Source: Mycolicibacterium rhodesiae
Lineage (GTDB): Bacteria > Actinomycetota > Actinomycetes > Mycobacteriales > Mycobacteriaceae
Reading direction: 5' to 3'
NCBI RefSeq assembly: GCF_002086695.1
Contig: NZ_MVIH01000014.1
Span: 60,472 to 124,471, forward strand
Length of the DNA: 64,000 nucleotides
The number at the start of each line of letters is the position of its first letter. Position 1 is the first letter of the stretch. The position numbers were made by a program, and so were the translations under genes. The notes below the pieces were generated by a model that was given only the letters and a program-made list of their open reading frames with translations, ran no database searches and had not been told where the DNA came from. Positions 43,950 to 53,685 of this stretch are shown here, in pieces.

Positions 43950-44142
43950 TTGACCTGCCCGGATCGTCGCAGGTAAGCTGCCACGTTGGCGTGCGGTACG
44001 CCGCGGTTCGCCCCGCGGGGTAAGCGGGGTTCTCGGGTCAGTGTTGGTCGCCGAGGAGCAACCCCACCGTCACGTTCCGACCGACACCCGGGTCACACCG
44101 GGATCCACACGGGGTAGAAACCCGAAAGAGAGAGGTAGCGCT
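43950..44142 (+). promoter_or_regulatory. Promoter and long leader of rplM-rpsI
   Basis: TTGACC at 43950-43955 and TAAGCT at 43974-43979 with an 18-base spacer form a good vegetative promoter. Transcription would start near 43986, leaving a leader of about 157 bases before the rplM GTG. The leader is G+C-rich with self-complementary parts around CCGCGG...CCCCGCGGGG (about 44008-44035) and repeated CCGGG/CACCGGG stretches. AGAGAGGTAG is the ribosome binding site. The leader could carry autoregulation by L13; no known motif was recognised. Confidence 0.5.
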
Positions 44143-44582
44143 GTGCCTACGTACACGCCGAAGGCGGGTGACACCACGCGTTCGTGGTACGTCATCGACG
44201 CCACCGACGTGGTGCTCGGCCGGCTCGCCGTCGCGGCAGCAAACCTGTTGCGCGGCAAGCACAAGCCGACATTCACGCCGAATGTCGACGGTGGCGATTT
44301 CGTCATCGTCATCAACGCCGACAAGATCGCCGTCAGTGGCGACAAGCTCCAGTCCAAGATGGCCTACCGTCACTCGGGTTACCCCGGTGGTCTGCGGGCG
44401 CGCACTCTTGGCGACGAGATGGAAAAGCATGCCGATCGTGTGGTCGAGAAGGCCATCGTCGGGATGCTGCCGCACAACAAGCTGAGCCGGCAGATTCAGA
44501 AGAAGCTCAAGGTCTACGCGGGCCCGGATCATCCGCACGCCGCCCAGCAGCCGATTCCGTTCGAGATCAAGCAGGTGGCCCA

Positions 44583-44586
<4 letters not shown>
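44143..44586 (+). CDS. rplM: Ribosomal protein uL13
   Basis: A 147-residue large-subunit protein (MPTYTPKAGDTTRSWYVIDA, VLGRLAVAAANLLRGKHKP, AVSGDKLQSKMAYRHSGYPG, MLPHNKLSRQIQKKLKVYAG). The GTG start follows AGAGAGGTAGC; upstream in-frame starts would only add leader sequence. The stop overlaps the rpsI GTG, so the two are coupled. Confidence 0.97.
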
Positions 44587-45095
<509 letters not shown>

Positions 45096-45122
45096 CCTGT
45101 CGCGTACATCTACGCAACGGCC

Positions 45123-45162
45123 CACCGGGCGTCGCCAGTCTTTCGGCTGGAGGCGCCCGGTG
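45123..45162 (+). terminator. Terminator after rpsI
   Basis: CACCGGGCG...CCAG pairs with CTGG...CGCCCGGTG around the loop TCTTTCGG, giving a long, slightly bulged stem, followed by CGTCGTTTGT. It lies 27 bases after the rpsI stop and ends the rplM-rpsI transcript. Confidence 0.75.
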
Positions 45163-45429
45163 CGTCGTTTGTGGCCCCCAGCGTCGTCTATGACCTGGGT
45201 CACACGCCGTGTTGCCTGCTCAGCGCGCATGTCGCGGCGGATTATCAAGTTCTGGTTTGAGCCAACTGCCCTTCGGAAAGCCTTCTAGAGGCCGACGGCA
45301 ACGTTCGGCCGCCCGAGGTAGGAGGCGGGACCCTTCGGGGGGTCGGTGTTCTCCTTCGGGGCTGTGAGGTGAGCGATCTGCTCCCGCAGCTCTGATTCCC
45401 TGCCATCACGCAGAAGAAAAGGAGCGAAT
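45163..45429. other. Intergenic region between rpsI terminator and secreted-protein gene
   Basis: No convincing gene is seen here. A small hairpin GACCC...GGGTC at 45329-45344 and two copies of CCTTCGGGG lie close to the next gene. The promoter of the secreted protein must be within this stretch or its leader, but no clear -10/-35 pair stands out. AAAAGGAGCG at its end is the ribosome binding site. Confidence 0.4.
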
Positions 45430-45891
45430 ATGAACACGTTCACGAAGACGGCCGCTGGTGCGTTGCTTGGCGGCTCGCTGCTCGTCGCGAGTGGTTTCGG
45501 ACTCGCGAACGCGGCTCCCGAGGCACCGGCGCCGCAGCCTCAGGCGCCGCAGGCGGCCGGCGATCAGCTCAATGTGGGCCTGACCGTCAACGGTGAGCAA
45601 CTCGGCACGATCCAGAACGTGTCGGTCAGCAGCGCGCAGACCCTGGCCACCAGCGTGTGCCCGGGCGACGACCTGTCGTCGAAGCTGCCGCAGCTCGCCA
45701 GCAAGGAGATCTCCACTGTTCCGGTGTGCGCCAGCAGCGCCACGGGTGTGAGCTACACGTTCACCCAGGCCGGACCGGGTAACTCCGAGATGGCTCCCGG
45801 TCAGAGCGGACACGGCAACGCGGGTATCGGTGCGACGGCCGTGCCGGCCGCTCCGGAGCCCGCCGAGGCGCCGATGACCGGCAGCCGGTAA
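45430..45891 (+). CDS. Small secreted Ala/Pro-rich protein with one cysteine pair
   Basis: A 153-residue protein with a classical signal peptide (MNTFTKTAAGALLGGSLLVA, cleavage after ANAA). The mature part starts with a Pro/Ala/Gln stretch and then has a compact middle (QLNVGLTVNGEQLGTIQNVS) with two cysteines (TSVCPGDD and VPVCASS) likely to form a disulfide. A disordered Pro/Ala tail follows. I do not recognise a family. It is monocistronic, with its own strong ribosome binding site and a terminator directly after it, which suggests high independent expression. Confidence 0.85.
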   Translation: MNTFTKTAAGALLGGSLLVASGFGLANAAPEAPAPQPQAPQAAGDQLNVGLTVNGEQLGTIQNVSVSSAQTLATSVCPGDDLSSKLPQLASKEISTVPVCASSATGVSYTFTQAGPGNSEMAPGQSGHGNAGIGATAVPAAPEPAEAPMTGSR

Positions 45892-45918
45892 TCGTCTGTC
45901 AGCTGGATAGCAGCAGCG

Positions 45919-45951
45919 CACTGCCCGCACCCATTCCGGGTGCGGGCAGTG
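45919..45951 (+). terminator. Terminator after secreted-protein gene
   Basis: A perfect 14-base stem CACTGCCCGCACCC / GGGTGCGGGCAGTG with loop ATTCC, followed by TTCG. It begins 27 bases after the upstream stop codon and insulates the gene from glmM. Confidence 0.85.
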
Positions 45952-46052
45952 TTCGCCATGGAGCGTCTCGTTGCTGTGTCGGTTTGGTGGCGACACGGCC
46001 GTTAACCTGGTTGGTTGTGTTCTGAGCGGCTAGTTGTGAGAAATTTGTCCAC

Positions 46053-47390
46053 ATGGGTCGACTGTTCGGGACCGATGGTGTCCGCGGCGTCGCCAACCGA
46101 GAACTGACTGCCGAGCTGGGCCTGGCGTTGGGAGCGGCGGCGGCACGCCGGCTCGCGGCAACCAGAAGCACCGGCCGGCGCCTCGCAGTCGTCGGACGTG
46201 ATCCGCGCGCCAGCGGCGAGATGCTGGAGGCGGCGGTCATCGCCGGCGTGACCAGTGAGGGTGTGGACGCGCTGCGGGTCGGGGTGTTGCCGACGCCGGC
46301 GGTCGCTTTTCTGACCGCCGCCTACGGTGCCGACTTCGGCGTGATGATCTCGGCGTCGCACAACGCCATGCCGGACAACGGCATCAAGATCTTCGGTCCC
46401 GGCGGACACAAGCTCGACGACGACGCCGAGGATCGCATCGAAGAGCTCGTCGCTCAAGGCCCCGGGCTGCGTCCGGTCGGTGCGGGCATCGGGCGTGTGC
46501 TCGATGCGCGCGATGCACTGGAGCGCTACCTGCACCACATCCGCGGTGCGGCACCGGTGCGATTGGACGGGCTGTCGGTCGTCGTCGACTGCGCCAACGG
46601 CGCGGCGTTCCAGGCCGCGCCGCGCGCGTACCACGCTGCAGGCGCAAGCGTGATCGCGATCAACGCCGAACCGGACGGCCTCAACATCAACGAAGGCTGC
46701 GGCTCAACGCATCTGGAGCAGGTACAGGCCGCGGTGTTGGCCCATGGTGCCGACCTGGGTCTGGCGCACGACGGCGACGCCGATCGCTGCCTGGCGGTCG
46801 ACGCCGACGGCCGGGTTGTCGACGGTGACGCCATCATGGTGATCCTCGCCCTTGCCTTGCGCGAGGCCGGTGAGCTCGCTTCCGAGACACTGGTGGCCAC
46901 CGTGATGAGCAATCTCGGGTTGCACATCGCCATGCGCGAGGCCGGAATCACGGTGCGCACCACCGGAGTTGGTGATCGGTATGTCCTGGAGGAACTGCGT
47001 GCCGGGGAGTACTCGCTCGGCGGGGAACAGTCCGGCCACATCGTGATGCCTGCGCTGGGAACGACCGGTGACGGGCTTGCCACCGGCTTGCGGTTGATGG
47101 CGCGGATGGCCCAGACTGGCTTGTCGCTCGCTGAGCTGGCCGCACCGATGCAGACCCTGCCGCAGGTGCTCATCAATGTCACGGTGGCGGACAAGGCGAC
47201 GGTCGCCGAGGCGCCTGCGGTGCAGAGCGCGGTGCGCGCGGCCGAGGCCGAACTCGGTGACACCGGGCGAATCCTGTTGCGCCCATCCGGAACTGAACAG
47301 ATGGTGCGCGTCATGGTAGAAGCCGCTGACGAAGACACCGCCCGGCTGCTGGCGATCCGTGTCGCCGAGTCGGTCAGCGCCCAAGGCTGA
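46053..47390 (+). CDS. glmM: Phosphoglucosamine mutase
   Basis: A 445-residue enzyme converting glucosamine-6-phosphate to glucosamine-1-phosphate, a step to UDP-GlcNAc and peptidoglycan. It opens GRLFGTDGVRGVANRELTAE; the phosphoserine is Ser102 in MISASHNAMPDNG. The metal-binding loop is AHDGDADRCLAVDADG, the sugar-binding loop GGEQSGHIVMP, and the phosphate-binding end RPSGTEQMVRVMVEAAD. Together with glmS 3.7 kb downstream it forms the amino-sugar pathway. Confidence 0.97.
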   Translation: MGRLFGTDGVRGVANRELTAELGLALGAAAARRLAATRSTGRRLAVVGRDPRASGEMLEAAVIAGVTSEGVDALRVGVLPTPAVAFLTAAYGADFGVMISASHNAMPDNGIKIFGPGGHKLDDDAEDRIEELVAQGPGLRPVGAGIGRVLDARDALERYLHHIRGAAPVRLDGLSVVVDCANGAAFQAAPRAYHAAGASVIAINAEPDGLNINEGCGSTHLEQVQAAVLAHGADLGLAHDGDADRCLAVDADGRVVDGDAIMVILALALREAGELASETLVATVMSNLGLHIAMREAGITVRTTGVGDRYVLEELRAGEYSLGGEQSGHIVMPALGTTGDGLATGLRLMARMAQTGLSLAELAAPMQTLPQVLINVTVADKATVAEAPAVQSAVRAAEAELGDTGRILLRPSGTEQMVRVMVEAADEDTARLLAIRVAESVSAQG

Positions 47391-47436
47391 CAAAAGTTCC
47401 GGGAACCTGTCCGGCGCGCCGTGCGTCATAGGGGAT

Positions 47437-47727
47437 ATGGGTAACACGCGGGTGGACTGTGGCGGGTTACGGGTTGCCGCGCACCATTTCGACTCCACCG
47501 CCGAGGTGCTCGACGGTGCACTGCGGGGACAACTGAGCCGACTGCACTTCGACGGTGCGATGGCAGGCCGTATGCACGTCGCGCACGGGGATGCGGTGCG
47601 CGCGGCGCTGGACCGGTTGGCGGCAGCAATGGCCCAGTGGTCGCGGGCGGCTGCGGAAACCGCTGTCGCGCTTCGAGTTACCGCCGACCGCTACGGGGAT
47701 GCCGAACTGCGCGCGGCGGCGCTGTGA
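47437..47727 (+). CDS. EspC-like (DUF2580) type VII secretion target
   Basis: A 96-residue helical protein of the EspC/ESX-associated type: VDCGGLRVAAHHFDSTAEVL at the start, alanine-rich second helix AALDRLAAAMAQWSRAAAET. No signal peptide. ATG 47437 is chosen over an in-frame start at 47359 inside glmM because the family begins there. It overlaps the next gene by 4 bases. In M. tuberculosis the equivalent pair is Rv3440c/Rv3439c, from memory. Confidence 0.8.
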   Translation: MGNTRVDCGGLRVAAHHFDSTAEVLDGALRGQLSRLHFDGAMAGRMHVAHGDAVRAALDRLAAAMAQWSRAAAETAVALRVTADRYGDAELRAAAL

Positions 47728-49049
47728 CACCGGACGTGGCGGCGCGGCTCGCGGCCGGGCGACCTTCGGTGACCACCACCGCGACCTACGTGGCAGCCTG
47801 CCACGCCGTCGGCTATCAGCATCCGGACCTGACTGCGCACGCGGGGCAGATCTTCGAGTGGTACGGCGGCGACGACGGTTTGGATCTGGCCGTGCTCGAC
47901 GCCGACTGCGCGACGCTGCGGGCCGCATCAGCCGCCGCCGACCAGGCGGTGCGTGTTTCGCGCGACGGGCTGGCCGCCGCGGCGGCGGCATGGGGCGGTG
48001 AGTCCGGTTCGGTGGCCGGCGAATTCATCCAGCGACACTGTGCGGCCGCTGCGGCGGTGGCGGATTCGTTGCGGGCCGCGGCGCTGAGCTGTGAGGCGTT
48101 GCGCGACGGGCTGTGGCGCGCGGTCGACGAGAAGGTCGGGGCGGCCGTGTCGATCGACGACCGGCGGGCCGGTGAGCGGCCGGCGTGGTTGGCCGCAGCA
48201 GCCACCGTGGTGGGCGGGGGAGCGGCCCGCGAGCAGGCGATCGATGTCGTCGCCCACCAGGTCACCCCGTACGTCGACGCCGACATCCGCACCGATTGGC
48301 TCTCCGCCATGCGTGCGGCGGCATCGTCGGCGACGGATGCCTATGAGGACGCATTACGACAGTTAAATTCTTCGCCCACACCACATTTCGAGGTTCCGGG
48401 CATATTCGGCGGGCCGCCACCTCTGATGGCGGCGCCTGCGTCACCGCATACCACGCCGGCCGGCGCAGCCTCGATGGTATCGCCATCGACTGCGCCGGCC
48501 CCGCCGCCGTCCGTCGGCGAGCCCGGGCCGCCCGCCTCGCCCGCGTCCTCGCTTCCCGCGAATACCCCAGCAGCTCAACCACTTCCGACGCCGCCGCCTG
48601 GCGAGCCGCCGGTGCCGCCCGCTCTGGGCGCACCTCCCTCGGCGGCGATGCCGACGATGCCCGATGTCGGCGGCGGCTTGTCCGGGCTGGTCGGACAGCT
48701 CGCCGATGCTCTCGGAGGGATGTTCGACAGCATGCCGGACAACGCGGTGGACAACGGGCTTCCGGAGCTGGACGACCCCGCCGACGAGCACGAGCCCGAA
48801 GACATCCCCGAACCGGAAGATGCTGTGCCCGAGGATGATCCGCTCGTCGAGGAGTCTGAGCCCGCGGGCCGACCGGCTGAGGTTCCGCCGCCCACCCCGG
48901 AGGCGGAAGCCGTCGAAGCCGAGCCACCGTCGCCGCCTCAACCCGCGGCTGCGCCGCCGCCGGCACCGCCACCGCCAGTCGGCGAGGAGTCCGATGATCA
49001 GACACCGTGCGAGATAGCAGCCGACGAGTTACCGCAGGTCGGCCAGTGA
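47724..49049 (+). CDS. Large ESX-associated protein with Pro-rich and acidic C-terminal half
   Basis: A 441-residue protein starting at GTG 47724, overlapping the EspC-like gene. Residues ~1-215 are alpha-helical and alanine-rich (ATYVAACHAVGYQHPDLTAH, LRAASAAADQAVRVSRDGLA), resembling EspB/PPE-like helical bundles. Residues ~225-320 are Pro/Ala/Ser-rich and likely disordered. After a GGGLSGLVGQLADALGGMFD helix comes a strongly acidic stretch and a second Pro-rich end. No signal peptide or membrane helix. Coupling to an EspC-like gene suggests co-secretion by a type VII system; which ESX is unknown. Confidence 0.75.
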   Translation: MTPDVAARLAAGRPSVTTTATYVAACHAVGYQHPDLTAHAGQIFEWYGGDDGLDLAVLDADCATLRAASAAADQAVRVSRDGLAAAAAAWGGESGSVAGEFIQRHCAAAAAVADSLRAAALSCEALRDGLWRAVDEKVGAAVSIDDRRAGERPAWLAAAATVVGGGAAREQAIDVVAHQVTPYVDADIRTDWLSAMRAAASSATDAYEDALRQLNSSPTPHFEVPGIFGGPPPLMAAPASPHTTPAGAASMVSPSTAPAPPPSVGEPGPPASPASSLPANTPAAQPLPTPPPGEPPVPPALGAPPSAAMPTMPDVGGGLSGLVGQLADALGGMFDSMPDNAVDNGLPELDDPADEHEPEDIPEPEDAVPEDDPLVEESEPAGRPAEVPPPTPEAEAVEAEPPSPPQPAAAPPPAPPPPVGEESDDQTPCEIAADELPQVGQ

Positions 49050-49067
49050 CCGAATGTGGCCCTGCGA

Positions 49068-50114
<1,047 letters not shown>

Positions 50115-50123
50115 AGTAAAGCA

Positions 50124-50139
50124 CCAACCAGTTGGTTGG
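50124..50139. promoter_or_regulatory. Palindromic operator-like site before LLM gene
   Basis: CCAACCA-GT-TGGTTGG is a perfect 7-base inverted repeat with a 2-base centre, lying 10 bases upstream of the LLM start codon at 50114. Compact palindromes of this sort are typical TetR-family operators. The cognate regulator is unknown; a TetR gene lies at 53664-54335 in the same window but no link is shown. Confidence 0.6.
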
Positions 50140-50150
50140 GCGACGCCGGG

Positions 50151-51002
50151 CTATTTCAGCAGCGCGGCGATCTGGTCCTGGGTTGTCACCGGAGGAGCCT
50201 CGGGGTCGAGGGCCTCGGTCTTCGGCAGCACCGCGTCCGGGTCGGCGAACTCGTGATACGCCTTGTCGCCGGTCAGGTGAAACAGCAGGAAGCCGGTCAG
50301 CAGGGCGCGCACGGTCTTCTGGGTGCGCTTATCGGAACCCGGCATGCCCAGTACCTTGGCGAAGCGGCGCTTCTCGGCCAGCCCGGAGGATTCGGCCTTG
50401 CTGACGATGTGCAGCACCGATCCCTTCCACGCGTCGGCCAGGTGCAGGGCGTCGGTGCGCAACGACTGCGGATCATCAGGCGCGCTGAGCACCAGACCGG
50501 GCACCTTCAGCGACGCTGCCGGTTGCTGGGCCGGGGGGCGCGTCACCGTCGGGAACAGCGCCGCGACCGCCTTGGGTGCGCCCGAGGCCGCACCGGCCAG
50601 CCCCGCCGCGGCGAACACCGCCGCCGAGCCGCCGAAGCCATGTCCGGCCAGGCCCAATTTGGTCGGATGAACGCTGATCTCCCCGGGGCCCAGCCGCACC
50701 CCGGTGATGATGTCGAGAGTCGTGCCCAAGTCGACCGACAGGTTCAGCACCGACGGGGCGAGCCCACGCTCGGTGCTGGGGGCGGCCGCGACGATGCCCC
50801 AGGACGCGAGGTGCTCCAGCGTTTTCACGTAGTGATCTACATCTGTGAGCCAATCGTGGCCGAAGGCCACACCGGGCAGGTTGAAGCCCGAGGCCGGGGT
50901 GAAGACGATGCCGGGTAACCCGGCGAAGGCCAGGTCACCGCGTAGAACGTGATGTGGACCGCGGCGCGTCAGCGCCGCGAAGAGCTTGCGTGTCCGGGCC
51001 AC
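50151..51002 (-). CDS. Alpha/beta hydrolase (chlorophyllase/dienelactone-hydrolase-like)
   Basis: A 283-residue hydrolase-fold protein. The nucleophile elbow reads LGLAGHGFGGSAAVFAA, so the central residue of GHGFGG is Gly (position x of GxSxG) and no Ser is present there; catalysis is therefore uncertain. Other parts fit the fold (FTPASGFNLPGVAFGHDWLT, VLSAPDDPQSLRTDALHLAD). It is divergent from glmS, the position of Rv3438 in M. tuberculosis as I recall. Confidence 0.78.
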   Translation of the reverse strand: MARTRKLFAALTRRGPHHVLRGDLAFAGLPGIVFTPASGFNLPGVAFGHDWLTDVDHYVKTLEHLASWGIVAAAPSTERGLAPSVLNLSVDLGTTLDIITGVRLGPGEISVHPTKLGLAGHGFGGSAAVFAAAGLAGAASGAPKAVAALFPTVTRPPAQQPAASLKVPGLVLSAPDDPQSLRTDALHLADAWKGSVLHIVSKAESSGLAEKRRFAKVLGMPGSDKRTQKTVRALLTGFLLFHLTGDKAYHEFADPDAVLPKTEALDPEAPPVTTQDQIAALLK

Positions 51003-51042
51003 CCCATGAACCTAGCGGACGGGCGTAATCAGGGTGCTGCAC

Positions 51043-51048
51043 TACCCT
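51043..51048 (+). promoter_or_regulatory. Candidate -10 element of a leaderless glmS promoter
   Basis: TACCCT ends 8 bases before the glmS ATG, and no Shine-Dalgarno sequence is seen in between. This spacing would start the transcript at or next to the ATG, giving a leaderless mRNA, which is common in mycobacteria. The -35 region is not obvious. Confidence 0.4.
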
Positions 51049-51056
51049 GGGTAAAC

Positions 51057-52925
51057 ATGTGCGGAATCGTCGCTTACGTCGGGCATCGTCCCGCCCGAGG
51101 TGTCGTGGTCGACGCACTGCGGCGGATGGAGTATCGCGGTTACGACTCGTCCGGGGTCGCGCTGCTCGATGGCAACGGTGGGCTGACCGTGCGTCGCCGT
51201 GCCGGCCGGCTGGCCAATCTCGAGGAGGCGCTGGCCGAAACCGAGGCCGACGCGCTCGCCGGCGCCGCGGGAATGGGCCACACCCGGTGGGCAACGCACG
51301 GCCGCCCCACCGACCGCAACGCCCACCCGCACCGCGACGCGACGGGCAAGTTCGCCGTCGTCCACAACGGGATCATCGAGAACTTCGTCACGTTGCGCTC
51401 CGAACTCGAAGCCGAGGGCGTCGAGTTCGCCAGCGACACCGACAGCGAGGTGGCCGTGCATCTGGTCGCCCACGCGTATCGCCAGGGTCCGACCGCGGGC
51501 GATTTCGAGGCGTCGGTGCTGTCGGTGCTGCGCCGGCTGGAGGGGCACTTCACGCTGGTGTTCGCGCATGCCGACGACCCGGGCACGATCATCGCCGCCC
51601 GCCGGTCGACCCCGCTGGTGGTCGGTATCGGCGACGGCGAGATGTTCATCGGCTCCGACGTCGCGGCCTTCATCGAGTTCACCAGGGACGCCGTCGAGTT
51701 GGGCCAGGACCAGGCGGTGGTGATCACCGCGGACGGTTACTCGATCACCGATTTCGACGGTGCCGACGACACCGCGAACGCTCGGGTTTTCCATATCGAC
51801 TGGGACCTGTCGGCCGCGGAAAAGGGCGGCTACGACTACTTCATGCTCAAGGAGATCGCCGAGCAGCCGGCGGCGGTCTCCGACACCCTGCTCGGCCACT
51901 TCGTTGACGGCCGCATCGTTCTCGACGAACAGCGGCTGAGCGATCAGGAACTCCGCGAGGTCGACAAGGTCTTCATCGTCGCCTGCGGAACGGCATTCCA
52001 TTCCGGGCTGCTGGCCAAGTACGCGATCGAGCACTGGACCCGCCTGCCGGTTGAGGTCGAACTGGCCAGTGAATTCCGATACCGGGACCCCGTGTTGGAT
52101 CGCGGCACCCTCGTGATCGCGATCTCGCAGTCGGGCGAGACCGCCGACACCCTGGAGGCCGTCCGGCACGCCAAGAGCCAAAAGGCCAAGGTGCTGGCGA
52201 TCTGCAACACCAACGGCAGCCAGATCCCGCGTGAGGCGGACGCGGTGCTCTACACCCGCGCCGGACCCGAGGTCGGGGTGGCGGCCACCAAGACGTTCCT
52301 GGCCCAGATCGCGGCGAACTACCTGGTCGGATTGGCGTTGGCCCAGGCTCGCGGGACGAAGTATCCCGACGAGGTCGCGCGCGAGTACCACGAACTGGAG
52401 TCGATGCCCGAGCAGGTCACCCGGGTGCTCGAGCACCTGGAGCCGATCACGAAGTTGGGTCAGCAGTTCGCGTCGTCGCCGACAGTGCTGTTCCTGGGTC
52501 GCCACGTCGGTTATCCGGTGGCCCTCGAGGGCGCGCTCAAGCTGAAGGAATTGGCCTATATGCACGCCGAGGGCTTCGCCGCCGGCGAGCTCAAGCACGG
52601 CCCGATCGCGCTCATCGAAGACGGCTTGCCGGTCATCGTGGTGATGCCCTCGCCGAAGAACGCGGCGACGCTGCACGCGAAGCTGCTGAGCAACATCCGC
52701 GAGATCCAGGCCCGCGGCGCGGTCACCATCGTGCTTGCCGAAGAGGGCGACGACACAGTGCGACCGTACGCCGACCACATCTTTGAGTTACCCGCTGTGT
52801 CAACGCTTTTCCAGCCGCTGCTGTCCACGGTGCCGTTGCAGGTGTTTGCCGCCGCGGTGGCTCGGGCTCGTGGTTTCGACGTGGACAAGCCGCGCAACCT
52901 GGCCAAGTCCGTCACGGTCGAATAG
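51057..52925 (+). CDS. glmS: Glutamine-fructose-6-phosphate aminotransferase
   Basis: A 622-residue enzyme making glucosamine-6-phosphate from fructose-6-phosphate and glutamine. The N-terminal nucleophile is Cys2 in MCGIVAYVGHRPA; the glutaminase domain includes MGHTRWATHGRPT and VVHNGIIENF. Two SIS isomerase domains follow (FIVACGTAFHSGLLAKYAIE, SQSGETADTLEA; and LGRHVGYPVALEGALKLKE), ending LAKSVTVE. ATG 51057 is used since Cys2 must be exposed. It starts the UDP-GlcNAc branch together with glmM. Confidence 0.97.
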   Translation: MCGIVAYVGHRPARGVVVDALRRMEYRGYDSSGVALLDGNGGLTVRRRAGRLANLEEALAETEADALAGAAGMGHTRWATHGRPTDRNAHPHRDATGKFAVVHNGIIENFVTLRSELEAEGVEFASDTDSEVAVHLVAHAYRQGPTAGDFEASVLSVLRRLEGHFTLVFAHADDPGTIIAARRSTPLVVGIGDGEMFIGSDVAAFIEFTRDAVELGQDQAVVITADGYSITDFDGADDTANARVFHIDWDLSAAEKGGYDYFMLKEIAEQPAAVSDTLLGHFVDGRIVLDEQRLSDQELREVDKVFIVACGTAFHSGLLAKYAIEHWTRLPVEVELASEFRYRDPVLDRGTLVIAISQSGETADTLEAVRHAKSQKAKVLAICNTNGSQIPREADAVLYTRAGPEVGVAATKTFLAQIAANYLVGLALAQARGTKYPDEVAREYHELESMPEQVTRVLEHLEPITKLGQQFASSPTVLFLGRHVGYPVALEGALKLKELAYMHAEGFAAGELKHGPIALIEDGLPVIVVMPSPKNAATLHAKLLSNIREIQARGAVTIVLAEEGDDTVRPYADHIFELPAVSTLFQPLLSTVPLQVFAAAVARARGFDVDKPRNLAKSVTVE

Positions 52926-52929
52926 CGGG

Positions 52930-53598
52930 TCAGCCCAGCCGGGTGACGGCGTCCACGATGTCGGCAACCTCGGTGCGGGTGGTGTAGTCGGGATGCACGT
53001 CGCTCCACGCGATCACGCCCCGACTGTCGAGTACCAGGACAGTGGGCATCGGCAGCGCATAGCCGCCGTCCGCGTTCGCCTCAGCCAGATCGATGCCGAG
53101 CTTCTGGGTCACCGCCCGTGACGCCTCCGACGGTGTGACCACAATGCCGAGTGCCGAGGCGATCTGGTTGCCGGGATCGGACACCACGTCGAAGGTCAGT
53201 GCATTGGTCTCCGCGGTCGACAGCGAGCCGTCGGGTTTCTGGGGGCTGATGGCGATCAACGGAATTCCCCGCGCGGCCAACGTCGGGACCAACTGGTCCT
53301 GGTATGCCTTCAGTGCGAGATTGCAGTAGGGGCACCACGCCCCACGGTAGAAGACCACAACCGCCGGACGGTTCGCGCGCAGTATGCCGATACTCGTCGG
53401 ATTCCCCTGTGCGTCAATGAGTTCAGGATCCGGCAGCGGAATGCCGGGCTGCGCGGCGCCGGGCGGCACGCCGTCGTCAACCATGCGCTTCTGGTCGGCG
53501 GTGAACACCTCGACCGTGTCGGCGGGCAGGTGACCTGCCATGCTCTCCTGCAGTTGTGCGACCTGGGCGGCGATCGTGGCCGGTTCGGTGGTGGACAC
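52930..53598 (-). CDS. Peroxiredoxin-like thioredoxin-fold protein
   Basis: A 222-residue AhpC/TSA-like protein. The active site is FYRGAWCPYCNLALKAYQDQ with a CxxC arrangement. DPGNQIASALGI and PTVLVLDSRGVIAWSDVHPD are further family motifs. It likely reduces peroxides. GTG 53598 follows AAAGGAGTC; a longer frame to 54051 runs across the TetR gene and is discounted. It converges with glmS, 4 bases apart. The TetR gene is directly upstream on the same strand. Confidence 0.88.
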   Translation of the reverse strand: MSTTEPATIAAQVAQLQESMAGHLPADTVEVFTADQKRMVDDGVPPGAAQPGIPLPDPELIDAQGNPTSIGILRANRPAVVVFYRGAWCPYCNLALKAYQDQLVPTLAARGIPLIAISPQKPDGSLSTAETNALTFDVVSDPGNQIASALGIVVTPSEASRAVTQKLGIDLAEANADGGYALPMPTVLVLDSRGVIAWSDVHPDYTTRTEVADIVDAVTRLG

Positions 53599-53649
53599 GC
53601 TGACTCCTTTGTGTTGGCCTTCGTTGATCGTGGCCAAGCAAAAATGGAG

Positions 53650-53685
53650 TGTCAATGCCAAAACTAGCGGTGCCGAACGGCACCG
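53650..53685 (-). terminator. Terminator at 3' end of the TetR gene, and -35 element for the peroxiredoxin
   Basis: On the minus strand CGGTGCCG-TT-CGGCACCG (53668-53685) covers the last codons of the TetR gene and is followed by CTAGTTTT, the form of an intrinsic terminator. Directly below it TTGACA at 53650-53655 could be the -35 element of a separate peroxiredoxin promoter. The -10 is not clear. Confidence 0.5.

Noticed and set aside
44008..44035. Terminator-like palindrome CCCCGCGGGG before rplM
   Set aside because: It lies inside the predicted leader downstream of a good promoter and upstream of an essential gene; treated as leader structure, not as a terminator.
51003..51056. glmS ribozyme upstream of glmS
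   Set aside because: Only 54 bases separate the divergent genes and the transcript appears leaderless; the ribozyme is known from Firmicutes and would not fit.
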